A program made the translations under genes and the position numbers. The notes under the pieces are model-generated. The model saw only the letters and a program-made list of their open reading frames with translations. It was not told the DNA's origin and made no database searches. From Sandarakinorhabdus limnophila DSM 17366 (GTDB lineage: Bacteria; Pseudomonadota; Alphaproteobacteria; Sphingomonadales; Sphingomonadaceae), in the NCBI RefSeq assembly GCF_000420765.1, contig NZ_ATVO01000003.1:496001-560000 (forward strand): DNA of 64,000 nt, in the 5' to 3' direction. Below, one piece after another: positions 1 to 14,437 of this stretch; positions within the stretch are counted from its first letter, which is position 1; the number at the start of each line of letters is the position of its first letter.

Positions 1-179
1 TCGACAATTTCACCCACCCCGCCCTCAAATCGCGCGGCCTTGACCGCCGACTGCACCGCCCCCTTCGCGGCGGCATCGGCCGCCTTGGCCCCGGCGCTGA
101 GCGCGCCATCCGGGCCGGCAAACACCACGAGCGCAGCGACCGGTTCGGCCACATTAGCCAGATAGGAAATGGCGAGCAT
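1..179 (-). CDS. pepA: Leucyl aminopeptidase, N-terminal part (runs off the window)
   Basis: Only the first 59 codons are present. The ATG lies at 179-177, with an AGGGA ribosome-binding site six bases upstream. The peptide starts MLAISYLANVAEPVAALVVF and continues with an Ala/Gly-rich stretch, resembling the non-catalytic N-terminal domain of M17 leucyl aminopeptidases in sphingomonads. Those enzymes are cytosolic hexamers that bind two metal ions and remove N-terminal residues from peptides. A divergent pepA beside lptD is a common sphingomonad arrangement, and this supports the call. No catalytic residue is visible because the C-terminal domain lies outside the window, so the assignment rests on weak N-terminal similarity plus synteny. 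Confidence 0.65.
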   Translation of the reverse strand, partial: MLAISYLANVAEPVAALVVFAGPDGALSAGAKAADAAAKGAVQSAVKAARFEGGVGEIV

Positions 180-242
180 GAAAATCCCTTTCGATTCGAA
201 CAGGCGTTCTGATTAGGCGCGCCTCACGCCTTCGCCAAGCAG

Positions 243-2600
243 ATGGTTGCAGGCCCGGCATGGCCCGGCTATCGACCGGATGTGCCCGCTTCCACCACCC
301 TGCCCGCCCCCTGCTGGCCTGCCGTGCGCGCCAGCCTGCTGCTGGCGACAGCTGGCCTTGCGCTGCTGCCGGCCCCGGCGTTGGCCCAGCGCATGTCTCC
401 GGCCTTGTTGGGCAACAAGGATCCAGTCAACCGCGATCCTGATGCACCGCCACGCCGCGCCAACCTGCCGGCACCCGGCGATGTGGTGGATTTCGAAGCC
501 GATCAGCTGAGTTATGATGAAGAACGCCAGCTGGTGGTTGCCAGCGGCCGGGTGAAGGTGTCGCGCGATGGCTATGCGCTGCTGGCCGATCGCGTGGAAT
601 ATGCCCGCGGGTCAGACAGCAAGGCCGGCGAGGTGGTGGCCATCGGCAATGTGCAGATCACCGATCCGTCCGGCAACCAGGCGCTGGGTGACCGCATTAC
701 GCTTTCCGACAGCCTGAAGGATGGCGCCATCGCCAACATGCTGCTGGTGCTGAACGACGGCGGCCGGCTGGGAGCAAAGGCCGCCACGCGCAGCGACCGC
801 CGTTACACGATGGATCGCGCCGTCTATTCCCCCTGCGCCGTGGTGGACAGCGAAGGCTGCCCGCAGGCGCCGGTGTGGAAGATCAAGGCGGTGCGCATCG
901 TCTATGACGAAAATCGCCACCGTATCTCCTATAAGAATGCCAGCCTGGAAATGTTCGGCGTGCCGGTGCCGGTGCTGTTCCTGCCTACACTGTCGCATCC
1001 TGATGGTGGTTCCCCGCGCGCCGGCGGAGTGCTGGTGCCGGCAGTCGAAATCCAGCGGCAGCTGGGCCTGGGCGTTTCGGCGCCGATCCACTTCGCCACC
1101 GGGCCGGATCAGGATTTCACCATCACCCCCTGGCTTTATACCGCCACCAATCCGGCGCTGGCCTTTCAGGCGCGGCGGCTGCTGAAGGACGGCCCAATCC
1201 AGGTCGATGGCATGTTCACTTTCTCGCGCCGCTTTGATCTGGCTGCCGATGGCGTGACGGAAGTGGACCAGGGCGAACGCTTCCGCGGCTATCTGGGCGT
1301 GAAGGGCCGGTTGCAGCACGACAGTAAATGGCGATCAGTGTTCTCGGTTCGCCTGACGACGGACGACACGTTCAACCGCCGTTATGGCCTGGGTTTCGAT
1401 GATACGCTGCGATCATCCTATGTGCTGGAACGCGTCACCGATGAAAGCTGGCTGTCGATTTCAGCCTGGTATTTCCAGGGCCTGCGCGCCACCGATCGCG
1501 GCGGCGAGATCCCGCTCGCGCTGCCGTTGATCGATTATGACTGGCGGCCCGATTGGAATGTGGCCGGCGGCAAGGTGCGGCTGGGCGCCAATTCGCTGCT
1601 GCTCACCCGCAACAGTGGGCAAGACATGTTCCGCGCCGTCAGCTGGGGCCGCTGGGATCGCAACTTCTACACGCAGATGGGTCAGCGCATCGGCTTCACC
1701 GGCCTGGTACGCGGTGATCTTTATGATGTGCGCAATTCAGAACTCGCCACCTTCCCCGAATATGCCGGCCGTGATGGCTGGCGCGGGCGCGCTGTGGCGC
1801 TGGCGGCGGTTGATGTCAGTTGGCCGTTTGCCGGCCCGGCCTTTGGCGGCGAGCAGGTGATCAGCCCGCGGGTGCAACTGGTGGCGGCGCCGCGCATCGC
1901 CAACAATGGCTTTGCCAACGAAGATGCCCGCGCCTTTGAACTGGAAGATGTGTCGCTGTTCGATCTGAACCGCACGCCGGGCCTTGATCGCGTTGAAAGC
2001 GGCAGCCGCCTCACCTATGGCGCCGAATATACACTTGATCGGCCCGGCTGGCAGCTGCGCGCCGAAATCGGCCAGTCGCTGCGCTTGAACGGTGATGGCA
2101 GCGAATTTGCCGATGGCACCGGCTTTCGCGGCCGCGTCTCCGACGTGGTGGGCCGCACCAGCCTGAAGATCGGCCGGCTGGTGGAACTGACCCACCGCTT
2201 TCGGCTCGACAAGGATAATTTCGCTGTTCGCCGCAATGAAATCGATCTCACGCTCGGCGGCCGGCGTTCCTATGTGTCGGCGGCGTATATCCGGCTCAAC
2301 CGCAACGTCACGCTGGAAGATCTGGAAGACCGGCAGGAATTGCGCATCGCCGGGCGCGTTGCCATCGCGCGTTATTGGGCGCTGTTCGGCAATGCCATCA
2401 TCGATCTCACCACCAAGGCGGAAAACCCGTTGGCCAATGGTGATGGCTTCCGCGGTATCCGCCACCTGGTTGGCATCCAGTATGAGGATGAATGTTTCCG
2501 CTTCGGCATCGGCTGGCGCCGCGATTATGTGGGTGACCGCGATTTCCGCCCCGGCAACAATTTCCAGATCAGCATCGCCTTCAAGACGCTGGGTCAATGA
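243..2600 (+). CDS. lptD: LPS-assembly protein LptD
   Basis: LptD is the outer-membrane beta-barrel that, with LptE, inserts lipopolysaccharide into the outer leaflet. The 785-residue product has a hydrophobic segment at about residues 29-48 ending APALAQ (signal peptide), an OstA/LptD N-terminal domain at about 80-180 (VDFEADQLSYDEERQLVVAS), and a long C-terminal barrel rich in alternating aromatic strands. Cysteines at about 198, 206 and 751 could form the N-domain to barrel disulfides known in the family. The signal peptide sits unusually deep for the ATG at 243; an in-frame GTG at 324 would give a standard signal peptide, so the start is uncertain. It is followed by surA, whose product helps barrel assembly. 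Confidence 0.93.
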   Translation: MVAGPAWPGYRPDVPASTTLPAPCWPAVRASLLLATAGLALLPAPALAQRMSPALLGNKDPVNRDPDAPPRRANLPAPGDVVDFEADQLSYDEERQLVVASGRVKVSRDGYALLADRVEYARGSDSKAGEVVAIGNVQITDPSGNQALGDRITLSDSLKDGAIANMLLVLNDGGRLGAKAATRSDRRYTMDRAVYSPCAVVDSEGCPQAPVWKIKAVRIVYDENRHRISYKNASLEMFGVPVPVLFLPTLSHPDGGSPRAGGVLVPAVEIQRQLGLGVSAPIHFATGPDQDFTITPWLYTATNPALAFQARRLLKDGPIQVDGMFTFSRRFDLAADGVTEVDQGERFRGYLGVKGRLQHDSKWRSVFSVRLTTDDTFNRRYGLGFDDTLRSSYVLERVTDESWLSISAWYFQGLRATDRGGEIPLALPLIDYDWRPDWNVAGGKVRLGANSLLLTRNSGQDMFRAVSWGRWDRNFYTQMGQRIGFTGLVRGDLYDVRNSELATFPEYAGRDGWRGRAVALAAVDVSWPFAGPAFGGEQVISPRVQLVAAPRIANNGFANEDARAFELEDVSLFDLNRTPGLDRVESGSRLTYGAEYTLDRPGWQLRAEIGQSLRLNGDGSEFADGTGFRGRVSDVVGRTSLKIGRLVELTHRFRLDKDNFAVRRNEIDLTLGGRRSYVSAAYIRLNRNVTLEDLEDRQELRIAGRVAIARYWALFGNAIIDLTTKAENPLANGDGFRGIRHLVGIQYEDECFRFGIGWRRDYVGDRDFRPGNNFQISIAFKTLGQ

Positions 2601-2732
2601 TGTTTTCAGCGGCCGTTCAGGCGGCGGTCGCCATTGCGGCCCGGTCTGGCCCAAACAAGCGCTTTCCCCGATCGCTGCCCTTGCGCTAAGGGCAAAGCTC
2701 GGGGTTGCGCTGCGGCGCTTCGGAGCATGTGA

Positions 2733-4079
2733 ATGAAGGTCAAATTTCTGAACGGACTGCTGGGGTTTGCCGTGGCTGGGGCCATGGTGGTGCCCGCGGG
2801 CAACGCCAGCCTGCTGGCCCAGGCCGCGCCCCGCACGTTTTCAGCCAATGATCTGCCCGAAATGGTGGTCTTGGGCGATGTCGACCCGACGCTGCGCAAG
2901 GCCCAGGCCATCGTCAATGGCGATGTGATCACCGACACGGATATCGATCAGCGCCTCGGTCTGGTGCTGGCAGCCAATGGCGGCCGCGTTGCTGATGAAG
3001 AAAAGCAGCGCCTGCGCCTGCAGATCATCCGCAACCTGATCGATGAAAAACTGCAACTTCAGGAAGCCGCCGAAAACGACATCCGCATCAATGAAGCGGA
3101 AGTCACCCGTTCGTTCGAGCGCATTGCCCAGAATTTCAAGCGCACGCCGGCACAGTTCGAAATCTACCTGAAAGGCAACAGCTCTTCGTCAAACAGCCTG
3201 AAGGCCCAGATCCGCGCCGAAATGGCGTGGAGCCGGGTGCTGCGCCGCAAGGTCGAACCGATGGTCAATGTCGGTGACGATGAAGTCCAGCAGGTGATCG
3301 ACAAGCTGAACGCCGCCAAGGGCAAAGACGAATTTCATGTTGGCGAAATCTTCCTGTCGGCCACGCCGGAAACGCTTGATGCGGTGATGCAGGATGCCTC
3401 GCGCATCGTTGGCCAGGTGCGCGGCGGGGCGAGCTTCGTCGCCTATGCCCGCCAATTTTCCGAAGCCTCCTCGGCCGGCCTTGGCGGCGATCTGGGCTGG
3501 GTGCGCGGCGAGCAGCTGAACAGCGCCGTTTCGACCGTCGTGGCAGCGCTGGAGCCGGGCCAGGTCACCGATGCCATCCCGGTAACGGGCGGTGTCGCCA
3601 TCATGGCGCTGATCGAAAAGCGCCAGGTGCTGGCTGCCGATCCGTTGATGGCGCAGCTCAGCCTGAAACAGCTCACCATCCCGTTGAAGGCCGATACCAC
3701 TGAAGCCCAGGCCCGCGCCAAGGTGGAGGAAATCGGCAGGCTCAGCCAGAACATGGGCGGTTGTGGCGGTGTCGAGGCGCTGGCGCAGAAGGTGGGCGGC
3801 GAAGTCGCTGTCAACGATGCGGTGCGCATGAAGGATCTGCCGGCGCAGTTGCAGGCCATTTTGGGCCGCATGTCGATCGGCGAAGCCACCCCGGCCTTCG
3901 GTTCGGCCGAAGAAGGCCTGCGCGTGTTGGTGCTGTGCGGGCGCGACGACAGCCAGGTGCAGGCCAAGGCACCCAATTTCGAGGAAATCTACGCCCAGAT
4001 GAACGATGAGCGCGTGAACATGCGCGCCCGCCGTTACCTGCGCGATCTGCGGCGCGACGCTATCGTCGACTATCGTTGA
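2733..4079 (+). CDS. surA: Periplasmic chaperone / peptidyl-prolyl isomerase SurA
   Basis: SurA escorts unfolded outer-membrane proteins, LptD among them, through the periplasm. The 448-residue product has a signal peptide (hydrophobic core GLLGFAVAGAMVV, probable cleavage near residue 30), a SurA N-terminal domain with VNGDVITDTDIDQRL at about residues 54-68, and one clear parvulin domain at about 200-295 (GEIFLSA, FSEASSAGLGGDLGWVRGEQ). The second parvulin-like region is poorly conserved. A GGAG sits seven bases before the ATG. The stop shares one base with the pdxA start (TGATG), so the two are probably translated in a coupled manner. Confidence 0.9.
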   Translation: MKVKFLNGLLGFAVAGAMVVPAGNASLLAQAAPRTFSANDLPEMVVLGDVDPTLRKAQAIVNGDVITDTDIDQRLGLVLAANGGRVADEEKQRLRLQIIRNLIDEKLQLQEAAENDIRINEAEVTRSFERIAQNFKRTPAQFEIYLKGNSSSSNSLKAQIRAEMAWSRVLRRKVEPMVNVGDDEVQQVIDKLNAAKGKDEFHVGEIFLSATPETLDAVMQDASRIVGQVRGGASFVAYARQFSEASSAGLGGDLGWVRGEQLNSAVSTVVAALEPGQVTDAIPVTGGVAIMALIEKRQVLAADPLMAQLSLKQLTIPLKADTTEAQARAKVEEIGRLSQNMGGCGGVEALAQKVGGEVAVNDAVRMKDLPAQLQAILGRMSIGEATPAFGSAEEGLRVLVLCGRDDSQVQAKAPNFEEIYAQMNDERVNMRARRYLRDLRRDAIVDYR

Positions 4080-5077
4080 TGGCACCAATCCCGGCGCCAT
4101 TGGCCGTTTCGATCGGCGATCCGGCCGGCATTGGCCCGGAAATTATCGCCGGCGCCTGGGAACAACGGGTCGCCGCCGGGCTGCCGCCATTCCTTGCCAT
4201 TGGTGACGCACGTTCGATCCGCGCCGTGTGGGATGGGCCGATTGCCGTGCTGTCTGATCCGGCCTCCGCGGCCGCTGCCTTCGATGGCGCGCTGCCACTG
4301 ATTCAGGTTGATGATCCCGGCGAGATTGTGCCCGGCGAACCCAATCTGGCCGGCGCCCGCTGCGCGCTCGACAGCCTGGAACTGGCCGCCGGCATCACCC
4401 GCCAGGGCATGGCATCGGCGCTGGTCACCGGGCCGGTCTCAAAGGCGCAATTGTTCGCCATCGGCTTCACCTACCCGGGACAGACCGAATTTATTGCCGA
4501 ACGCTGCGGCATCGCGCCGGCCAATGCGGTGATGATGCTGGCCGGGCCCAGCCTGCGGACCGTTCCGCTCACCGTGCACGTGCCGCTGGCCGAGGTGCCC
4601 CGACTGGTCACCGCCGATCTGATCATCACTCGCGCCCGCATCACCGCCCGGGCGCTGATCCGCTATTACGGCATCGAAAACCCGCGCCTGGCCATCGCCG
4701 GCCTCAACCCGCATGCCGGCGAACAGGGCACGCTGGGCCGCGAGGAGGTGGAGATCATCCGCCCGGCCATCGAGGCCCTGCGCGCCGAGGGTATCGACGT
4801 GATCGGGCCCCTGCCCGCCGATACGATGTTCCACCCGTCCGCCCGCGCCCGTTACGACGTGGCGCTGTGCATGTATCATGATCAGGCGCTGATCCCGTTG
4901 AAGGCGCTGCATTTCGATGATGGTGTCAACGTCACGCTTGGCCTGCCGATCGTGCGCACCTCGCCCGATCATGGCACCGCCTTCGATATCGCCGGCAAGG
5001 GGCTGGCCACCCCCAGCGCCATGATCGCCGCCATCCGCATGGCCGGTGAATGCGCCGCCCGCCGCGCCGCCGGCTGA
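4079..5077 (+). CDS. pdxA: 4-hydroxythreonine-4-phosphate dehydrogenase
   Basis: PdxA oxidises and decarboxylates 4-phosphohydroxy-L-threonine in DXP-dependent pyridoxal phosphate synthesis. The N-terminus APLAVSIGDPAGIGPEI is the family signature. Metal-binding histidines are seen in GLNPHAGEQGTLGREEVEII and in MYHDQALIPLK, and the C-terminal signature RTSPDHGTAFDIAGKG is intact. Length (332 aa) is normal. I chose the ATG at 4079, which overlaps the surA stop by one base; a TTG directly before it at 4076 is an alternative that adds one residue. The order surA-pdxA-rsmA is conserved across many proteobacteria. Confidence 0.96.
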   Translation: MAPIPAPLAVSIGDPAGIGPEIIAGAWEQRVAAGLPPFLAIGDARSIRAVWDGPIAVLSDPASAAAAFDGALPLIQVDDPGEIVPGEPNLAGARCALDSLELAAGITRQGMASALVTGPVSKAQLFAIGFTYPGQTEFIAERCGIAPANAVMMLAGPSLRTVPLTVHVPLAEVPRLVTADLIITRARITARALIRYYGIENPRLAIAGLNPHAGEQGTLGREEVEIIRPAIEALRAEGIDVIGPLPADTMFHPSARARYDVALCMYHDQALIPLKALHFDDGVNVTLGLPIVRTSPDHGTAFDIAGKGLATPSAMIAAIRMAGECAARRAAG

Positions 5078-5080
5078 GCC

Positions 5081-5905
5081 ATGGCTTTGCCCACCCTGCC
5101 GCCGCTGCGCGAGGTCATTGCCCGGCACGGGCTCAATGCCAAGAAATCGCTTGGCCAGAATTTCCTCACCGATACCAATCTGCTCGATCGCATCGCCCGC
5201 ATTCCCGGACTCGGGCCAGAGTCACGCGTCTACGAAGTCGGCCCCGGCCCCGGCGGCCTTACCCGCGCCCTGCTGCGCACCGGTGCGCAGGTGTTTGCGG
5301 TTGAGCGTGATGACCGGGCCCTGCCCGCGCTGGCCGAACTTGCCGCCGCCGCCGATGGCCGCCTTACCGTGATCGGCGGCGATGCCATGGCCGTCGATCC
5401 GCGCGCGCTGGCCGGGGACGGCGCCCATATTGTGGCCAACCTGCCCTACAATATCGGCACAGCCCTGTTCACCGGCTGGCTGGAAAGCCCACAATGGCCA
5501 CCATGGTGGGCCAGCCTCACGCTGATGTTCCAGAAGGAAGTCGCCCAGCGCATCATCGCGAGCCCAGGTGATGATGCCTATGGCCGGCTCGCTGTGCTGG
5601 CACAGTGGCGCTCCACGCCGAAGATCGCCCTCACCCTGCCGGCCCGCGCCTTCGTGCCCGCGCCCAAAGTGGAAAGCGCGGTAGTCCACCTCGTGCCCAC
5701 GACACCGCTGAGCACCGCCACCCCGGCCCGCCTTGCCGCACTGACGGCCGCAGCCTTCGGCCAGCGCCGCAAGATGCTGCGCGCCAGCCTGAAAGGCCTG
5801 CCCGGCGCACTGGAAGCGATGGAAGCCGAAGGCATCAAGCCCGAAGCCCGGGCCGAAACCGTGCCGGTAGAGGCGTTTGCCAACGCTGCGGCGCGGCTGG
5901 GCTGA
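5081..5905 (+). CDS. rsmA: 16S rRNA (adenine1518/1519-N6) dimethyltransferase RsmA (KsgA)
   Basis: RsmA dimethylates two adjacent adenines in the 3' terminal helix 45 of 16S rRNA during late 30S assembly. The 274-residue protein has the AdoMet-binding motif [14 protein letters not shown] (about residues 50-63), the acidic motif VERDDRAL, the catalytic [11 protein letters not shown], and the N-terminal signature [11 protein letters not shown]. The C-terminal helical domain includes [14 protein letters not shown]. It starts three bases after pdxA stops, so it is the fourth gene of the lptD-surA-pdxA-rsmA run. Confidence 0.97.
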   Translation: MALPTLPPLREVIARHGLNAKKSLGQNFLTDTNLLDRIARIPGLGPESRVYEVGPGPGGLTRALLRTGAQVFAVERDDRALPALAELAAAADGRLTVIGGDAMAVDPRALAGDGAHIVANLPYNIGTALFTGWLESPQWPPWWASLTLMFQKEVAQRIIASPGDDAYGRLAVLAQWRSTPKIALTLPARAFVPAPKVESAVVHLVPTTPLSTATPARLAALTAAAFGQRRKMLRASLKGLPGALEAMEAEGIKPEARAETVPVEAFANAAARLG

Positions 5906-5913
5906 AGGCGGCG

Positions 5914-6267
5914 GTGCGCTTTGGCCGGATGGCCGCCAGCATCGGCGTGACAGACATGGCGCGCGCCGTGGAATTCTATCAGGATCTGCTGGGTTTTGCC
6001 GTGGTCTGGCAGAATGGCGACCCGGTACAGTTCACCATCCTCGAACGCGATGCTGCCGAACTCCACCTGTTGCTCGCCCCGGGCTGGCGTGGCCCGGAAT
6101 TCAATGTGGCCCATCTAAACGTCACCGGCGTTGATGCATTGCATGCTCATTGCGTTGCGCACGCAGTTCCGATCATCAAGACCATCGCCGACAAGGATTA
6201 TGGCATGCGCGCCTTCGTGCTGGCCGATCCGGATGGTAACCGCATCGATATCGGCGAAGCAGACTAG
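5914..6267 (+). CDS. VOC (glyoxalase/bleomycin-resistance fold) protein
   Basis: A 117-residue protein with one vicinal-oxygen-chelate fold: first repeat ASIGVTDMARAVEFYQDLLG with FTILERDAAELHLLL, second repeat VAHLNVTGVDALHAHC with GMRAFVLADPDGNRIDIGE. The family includes glyoxalase I, dioxygenases and antibiotic-sequestering proteins; the substrate cannot be read from the sequence. I chose the GTG at 5914 because a GAAGG lies five bases upstream; the ATG at 5929 is in frame but has no spaced ribosome-binding site. It begins eight bases after the rsmA stop and probably belongs to the same transcript. It converges on the TPR gene. Confidence 0.8.
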   Translation: MRFGRMAASIGVTDMARAVEFYQDLLGFAVVWQNGDPVQFTILERDAAELHLLLAPGWRGPEFNVAHLNVTGVDALHAHCVAHAVPIIKTIADKDYGMRAFVLADPDGNRIDIGEAD

Positions 6268-6277
6268 ACCGGCCGGC

Positions 6278-6763
6278 TCACTCCTGCGTGGTCTTGCTCT
6301 TCACCGGCGCCACACTGGCCTGCGCGCTGGCCTTGGCGATCACGCCCTCCAGACGTGTCGCGGCACCGCAATCGGCCTTGCACAGCGCCTTGATGCGGGC
6401 GAGGTTGATCTGCGCCCGCGCCGTCGCGCCGCGCGCCACCAGCGCCCGGCCCTGGCCTTCCAGGGCGGCAATATCCGACGGGTTCAGCGCCAACGCGTCG
6501 CGATAATATTTTACCGCCTTGCCGGGCAGGCCCAGCTTTTCATAGGCGGCGGCAATGCCGGCAAACGCCCCGACATTGCGCGGATCACTGGCCAGCGCGG
6601 CTTCGAAACTGTCTATGGCGTCCTGCGGTTTGCCGGCAGCCAGCGCAGCATGGCCAGCGGCAGCCATCTGCAGCGAAACCGGCTTCAATTGATCATCGCG
6701 GCCTGGCGCGGCCACAGCGGCGGTGGTAAGCAGGGCCAGCGGCAGCAGGAACGTGAAACGCAT
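6278..6763 (-). CDS. Secreted TPR-repeat protein
   Basis: A 161-residue protein starting at the ATG at 6763, preceded by GGGAGA at good spacing. The N-terminus MRFTFLLPLALLTTAAVAAP is a typical signal peptide. Residues about 35-125 form two to three tetratricopeptide repeats (GHAALAAGKPQDAIDSFEAA, AFAGIAAAYEKLGLPGKAVK, DALALNPSDIAALEGQG), so it is expected to be a periplasmic protein-protein interaction scaffold. Two cysteines (CKADC) lie near the C-terminus. It lies downstream of the guaB-rsmB-like pair on the same strand. No specific partner can be named. Confidence 0.8.
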   Translation of the reverse strand: MRFTFLLPLALLTTAAVAAPGRDDQLKPVSLQMAAAGHAALAAGKPQDAIDSFEAALASDPRNVGAFAGIAAAYEKLGLPGKAVKYYRDALALNPSDIAALEGQGRALVARGATARAQINLARIKALCKADCGAATRLEGVIAKASAQASVAPVKSKTTQE

Positions 6764-6789
6764 CAAATGTCTCCCTGACGCTACTTCTA

Positions 6790-9518
<2,729 letters not shown>

Positions 9519-9542
9519 TCATTCAGATGCAGGCAGACCGGC

Positions 9543-10778
9543 TCAGGCGCCGGCCAGCACACCATAGAATTGCGCGATCAGGGCGCGCGGACCAGCCTTG
9601 ACGGCGGCAAAGGCGGCCTTGGCGCCGTCCTTGTTGCCCATCTTCAACATGGCCGCGCCCATTCGCAGATTGACCGTGTCCTGATCCACGGCCGCATTGC
9701 CAACCAGCTTCTGATAGAAACCAACAGCCTTTTCATGCTGGCCCAGATTGGCCAGCGTGTCGGCAACCACCAGCCCGATACGCGGGTTGGTTCCGGCTTC
9801 CTTTTCCAGGCCGGGCAGCGCCGCCTTGGTCTCGGTGTTCTTCGACGCTGCGAGGCGCACGATTTCACCGACATTCTGCTTGCCCGGATCGATCAGCTTC
9901 TTGGTGATGGCTTCCTTCAACACCATGTCGGCTTCGTTGGGCATGCCGCGTTCGATGGCGGCATCGGCATATTCCAGATAATTGTTGCCGGTGGTCATGG
10001 CGCCGGCAGCCCACATCAGGCGGCCCCAATCAAGCAGCATGTTGTTGTCCATGTTGCCGGCGCGCTGCTTTACCAGCTCGATCGACAGATTATAGCTCTT
10101 GGGCTCCGGGAAGGCCTTCACCCAGCCCAGCAGCGCCGGCATGATCTGCGCTTCCATCTTGCCGTCGATCACCGATTGGGCGCGGAATTCATACCAGCTG
10201 CGGTCACCCTTCTGGCCGGCGGCTTCGCGCAGATCGATGGCCTTGCTCAGCAGTTCCACCACGCGCGGCTTGCTGTTCAGTGCGGCGTTCACGCTGGCGG
10301 CCTGCACCAGCATGTCCACATCGTCGGGCTTCTGGGCCAAGTAGAATTCATACCATTTCCAGGCCAGCTGGTAATCCTTGCGGTTGGACGCCAGGCCGGC
10401 GATGAACTTGGAGAAGTTCAGCTTTTCCTCGGGCGTGATCGACGGCGCCTCGGCGGCTTCGAGCAGCGCTTCTTCCAGCTTGGCATTGTCCTTCAGATTC
10501 TGCGCCGAAAACAGCTTCAGCTTGGCCATGATCAGCGCGTCGTCCTTTTCGGCACGCGGCACTGTGGCGGCAGTGGCCAAAGCGGCCAGCGCGCCGGCAT
10601 GGTCACCGGCGGTCTGCAGTTTCTGGACGGCCATGACCACGGCCAGGATCGGCTTGGACAGCTTCGGCGGTACCGGCTTGTCGGCAGCCTTGTCCTTCTT
10701 CTGTGCCAGCACCGGGCTGGCCATCCCCAGGCTGCCGGTCATCAGTACCAGCGCCAAGGCCGTTGCGATCGTCTTCAT
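9543..10778 (-). CDS. Large secreted protein of unknown function, TPR-like
   Basis: A 411-residue product with a clear signal peptide (MKTIATALALVLMTGSLGMA, cleavage after VLAQ) and a GGGAGG ribosome-binding site. The mature part is almost entirely helical, with repeated segments such as LAWKWYEFYLAQKPDDVDML, ADTLANLGQHEKAVGFYQKL and AAMLKMGNKDGAKAAFAAVK that look like degenerate TPR/Sel1-type helical pairs. I do not recognise a named family. It probably acts as a periplasmic scaffold. It stands alone, with its own possible promoter, between guaB and a divergent lysoplasmalogenase-like gene. Confidence 0.75.
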   Translation of the reverse strand: MKTIATALALVLMTGSLGMASPVLAQKKDKAADKPVPPKLSKPILAVVMAVQKLQTAGDHAGALAALATAATVPRAEKDDALIMAKLKLFSAQNLKDNAKLEEALLEAAEAPSITPEEKLNFSKFIAGLASNRKDYQLAWKWYEFYLAQKPDDVDMLVQAASVNAALNSKPRVVELLSKAIDLREAAGQKGDRSWYEFRAQSVIDGKMEAQIMPALLGWVKAFPEPKSYNLSIELVKQRAGNMDNNMLLDWGRLMWAAGAMTTGNNYLEYADAAIERGMPNEADMVLKEAITKKLIDPGKQNVGEIVRLAASKNTETKAALPGLEKEAGTNPRIGLVVADTLANLGQHEKAVGFYQKLVGNAAVDQDTVNLRMGAAMLKMGNKDGAKAAFAAVKAGPRALIAQFYGVLAGA

Positions 10779-10806
10779 TCATGCCTCCCTCAAGCAATAT
10801 GGAGTT

Positions 10807-10835
10807 GAGCTAAGCCGCCCTCGGCCGCGCGTCAA
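10807..10835 (-). promoter_or_regulatory. Possible sigma-70-type promoter for the secreted TPR-like gene
   Basis: On the minus strand TTGACG (10835-10830) is followed after 17 bases by TAGCTC (10812-10807). The gene start is 29 bases further on. The -35 is good and the -10 is weak, so this is only a candidate. Confidence 0.35.
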
Positions 10836-10958
10836 CCGGCCACAGGCACAGGTGATGCTGCTCTTTTGCATCTGCAACATGAACATTAAGTGAGTTTGGG
10901 GGTGTGTGTGCGACCAGCCCTTGCCCTGACCGCCACAACGCGCGAGAATCAACGCGAA

Positions 10959-11644
10959 ATGACGGCTCTTGCCGCCTCCTTGCCGCTGGCCGGCCTGCCG
11001 GTGCGGTTCCGCGCCGGGCTCACGGCCGCTCTTGCCGCGGGGCTCGCCTATCTGCTGCTGTCGCCCATGCTCGATGGGGCCGCGAATGTCGTGCTGAAAG
11101 GCAGCGGCGTTACGCTGTTGGCGCTGTCGGCGCTGCAATTGCGTACCGATGGCGCGCGCTGGCTGGCAGCGATCATGGCCCTGGGGGCGCTGGGCGATGT
11201 GCTGCTCGCCCTGCCCGGCCTGTTCATTGCCGGCGCCGCCAGCTTTGCCGCCGGGCATCTGGTGGCGATCATCTTCTATGCCCGCCACCGCCGCACTGTT
11301 GGTGCCCAAGATTGGCTGGTGGCGGCGCTGCTGCTGCTGTTCGGCCTGGCGATGCCGCCGCTGCTCACCCCGGCAGGCCTGCCCTTCGGCCAGACGCTGC
11401 TCTATGCCGTGCTGCTGACCAGCATGGCGGCCAGCCTGTGGCTCAGCCGCTTTCCCCGGCTGGCGGCATTGGGCGCGATCGCCTTCGTGCTGTCAGACAC
11501 GATCCTGGTGCTGCGCCTGGGCGGTGGCCGGCTGATCGGGCCAACGGCGGATGGCGCGCTGGTGTGGGCGTTTTACTTCGGCGGCCAGTGGCTGATTGCG
11601 CTGGGCGTGGGGCGCGGGCTCCTCGCCCGCGCCGCCCACGCAGA

Positions 11645-11648
<4 letters not shown>
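10959..11648 (+). CDS. YhhN/TMEM86-family lysoplasmalogenase-like membrane protein
   Basis: A 229-residue integral membrane protein with about seven to eight predicted helices. Residues RWLAAIMALGALGDVLLALP and AASFAAGHLVAIIFYARHRR carry the family pattern (GxLGDxLL and FxxGHxxYxxxF type). YhhN/TMEM86 members hydrolyse the vinyl-ether bond of lysoplasmalogens; bacterial homologues are little studied, so the activity is inferred. I start at the ATG at 10959; the frame remains open upstream to a TTG at 10890, with no clear ribosome-binding site for either. Its stop overlaps the gyrA stop region by four bases in a tail-to-tail arrangement. Confidence 0.8.
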
Positions 11649-14347
<2,699 letters not shown>

Positions 14348-14437
14348 TGGGCTTTTCTTGGCTCTTTCAGGCGTACTTCAGATGCCCATCCGGATTAGGG
14401 GAAACGGTGCGAAAAGGCCAGTGGAAAGGGCAGGAAT

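Noticed and set aside
612-1319. Long open frames on the strand opposite to lptD, nuo, gyrA, TonB receptor and the efflux pump (for example 10904-14341 and 43315-46281)
   Set aside because: They mirror well-supported genes, have amino acid composition typical of antisense frames in GC-rich DNA, and contain no recognisable domain.
10866-10877. TTGCATCTGCAA-like inverted repeat before the lysoplasmalogenase gene
   Set aside because: Only a 5-bp arm, common by chance; no supporting spacing to promoter boxes.
14348-14437. Functional terminator or small gene between gyrA and the small secreted protein
   Set aside because: No stable hairpin with a T-run and no frame with a ribosome-binding site is seen.
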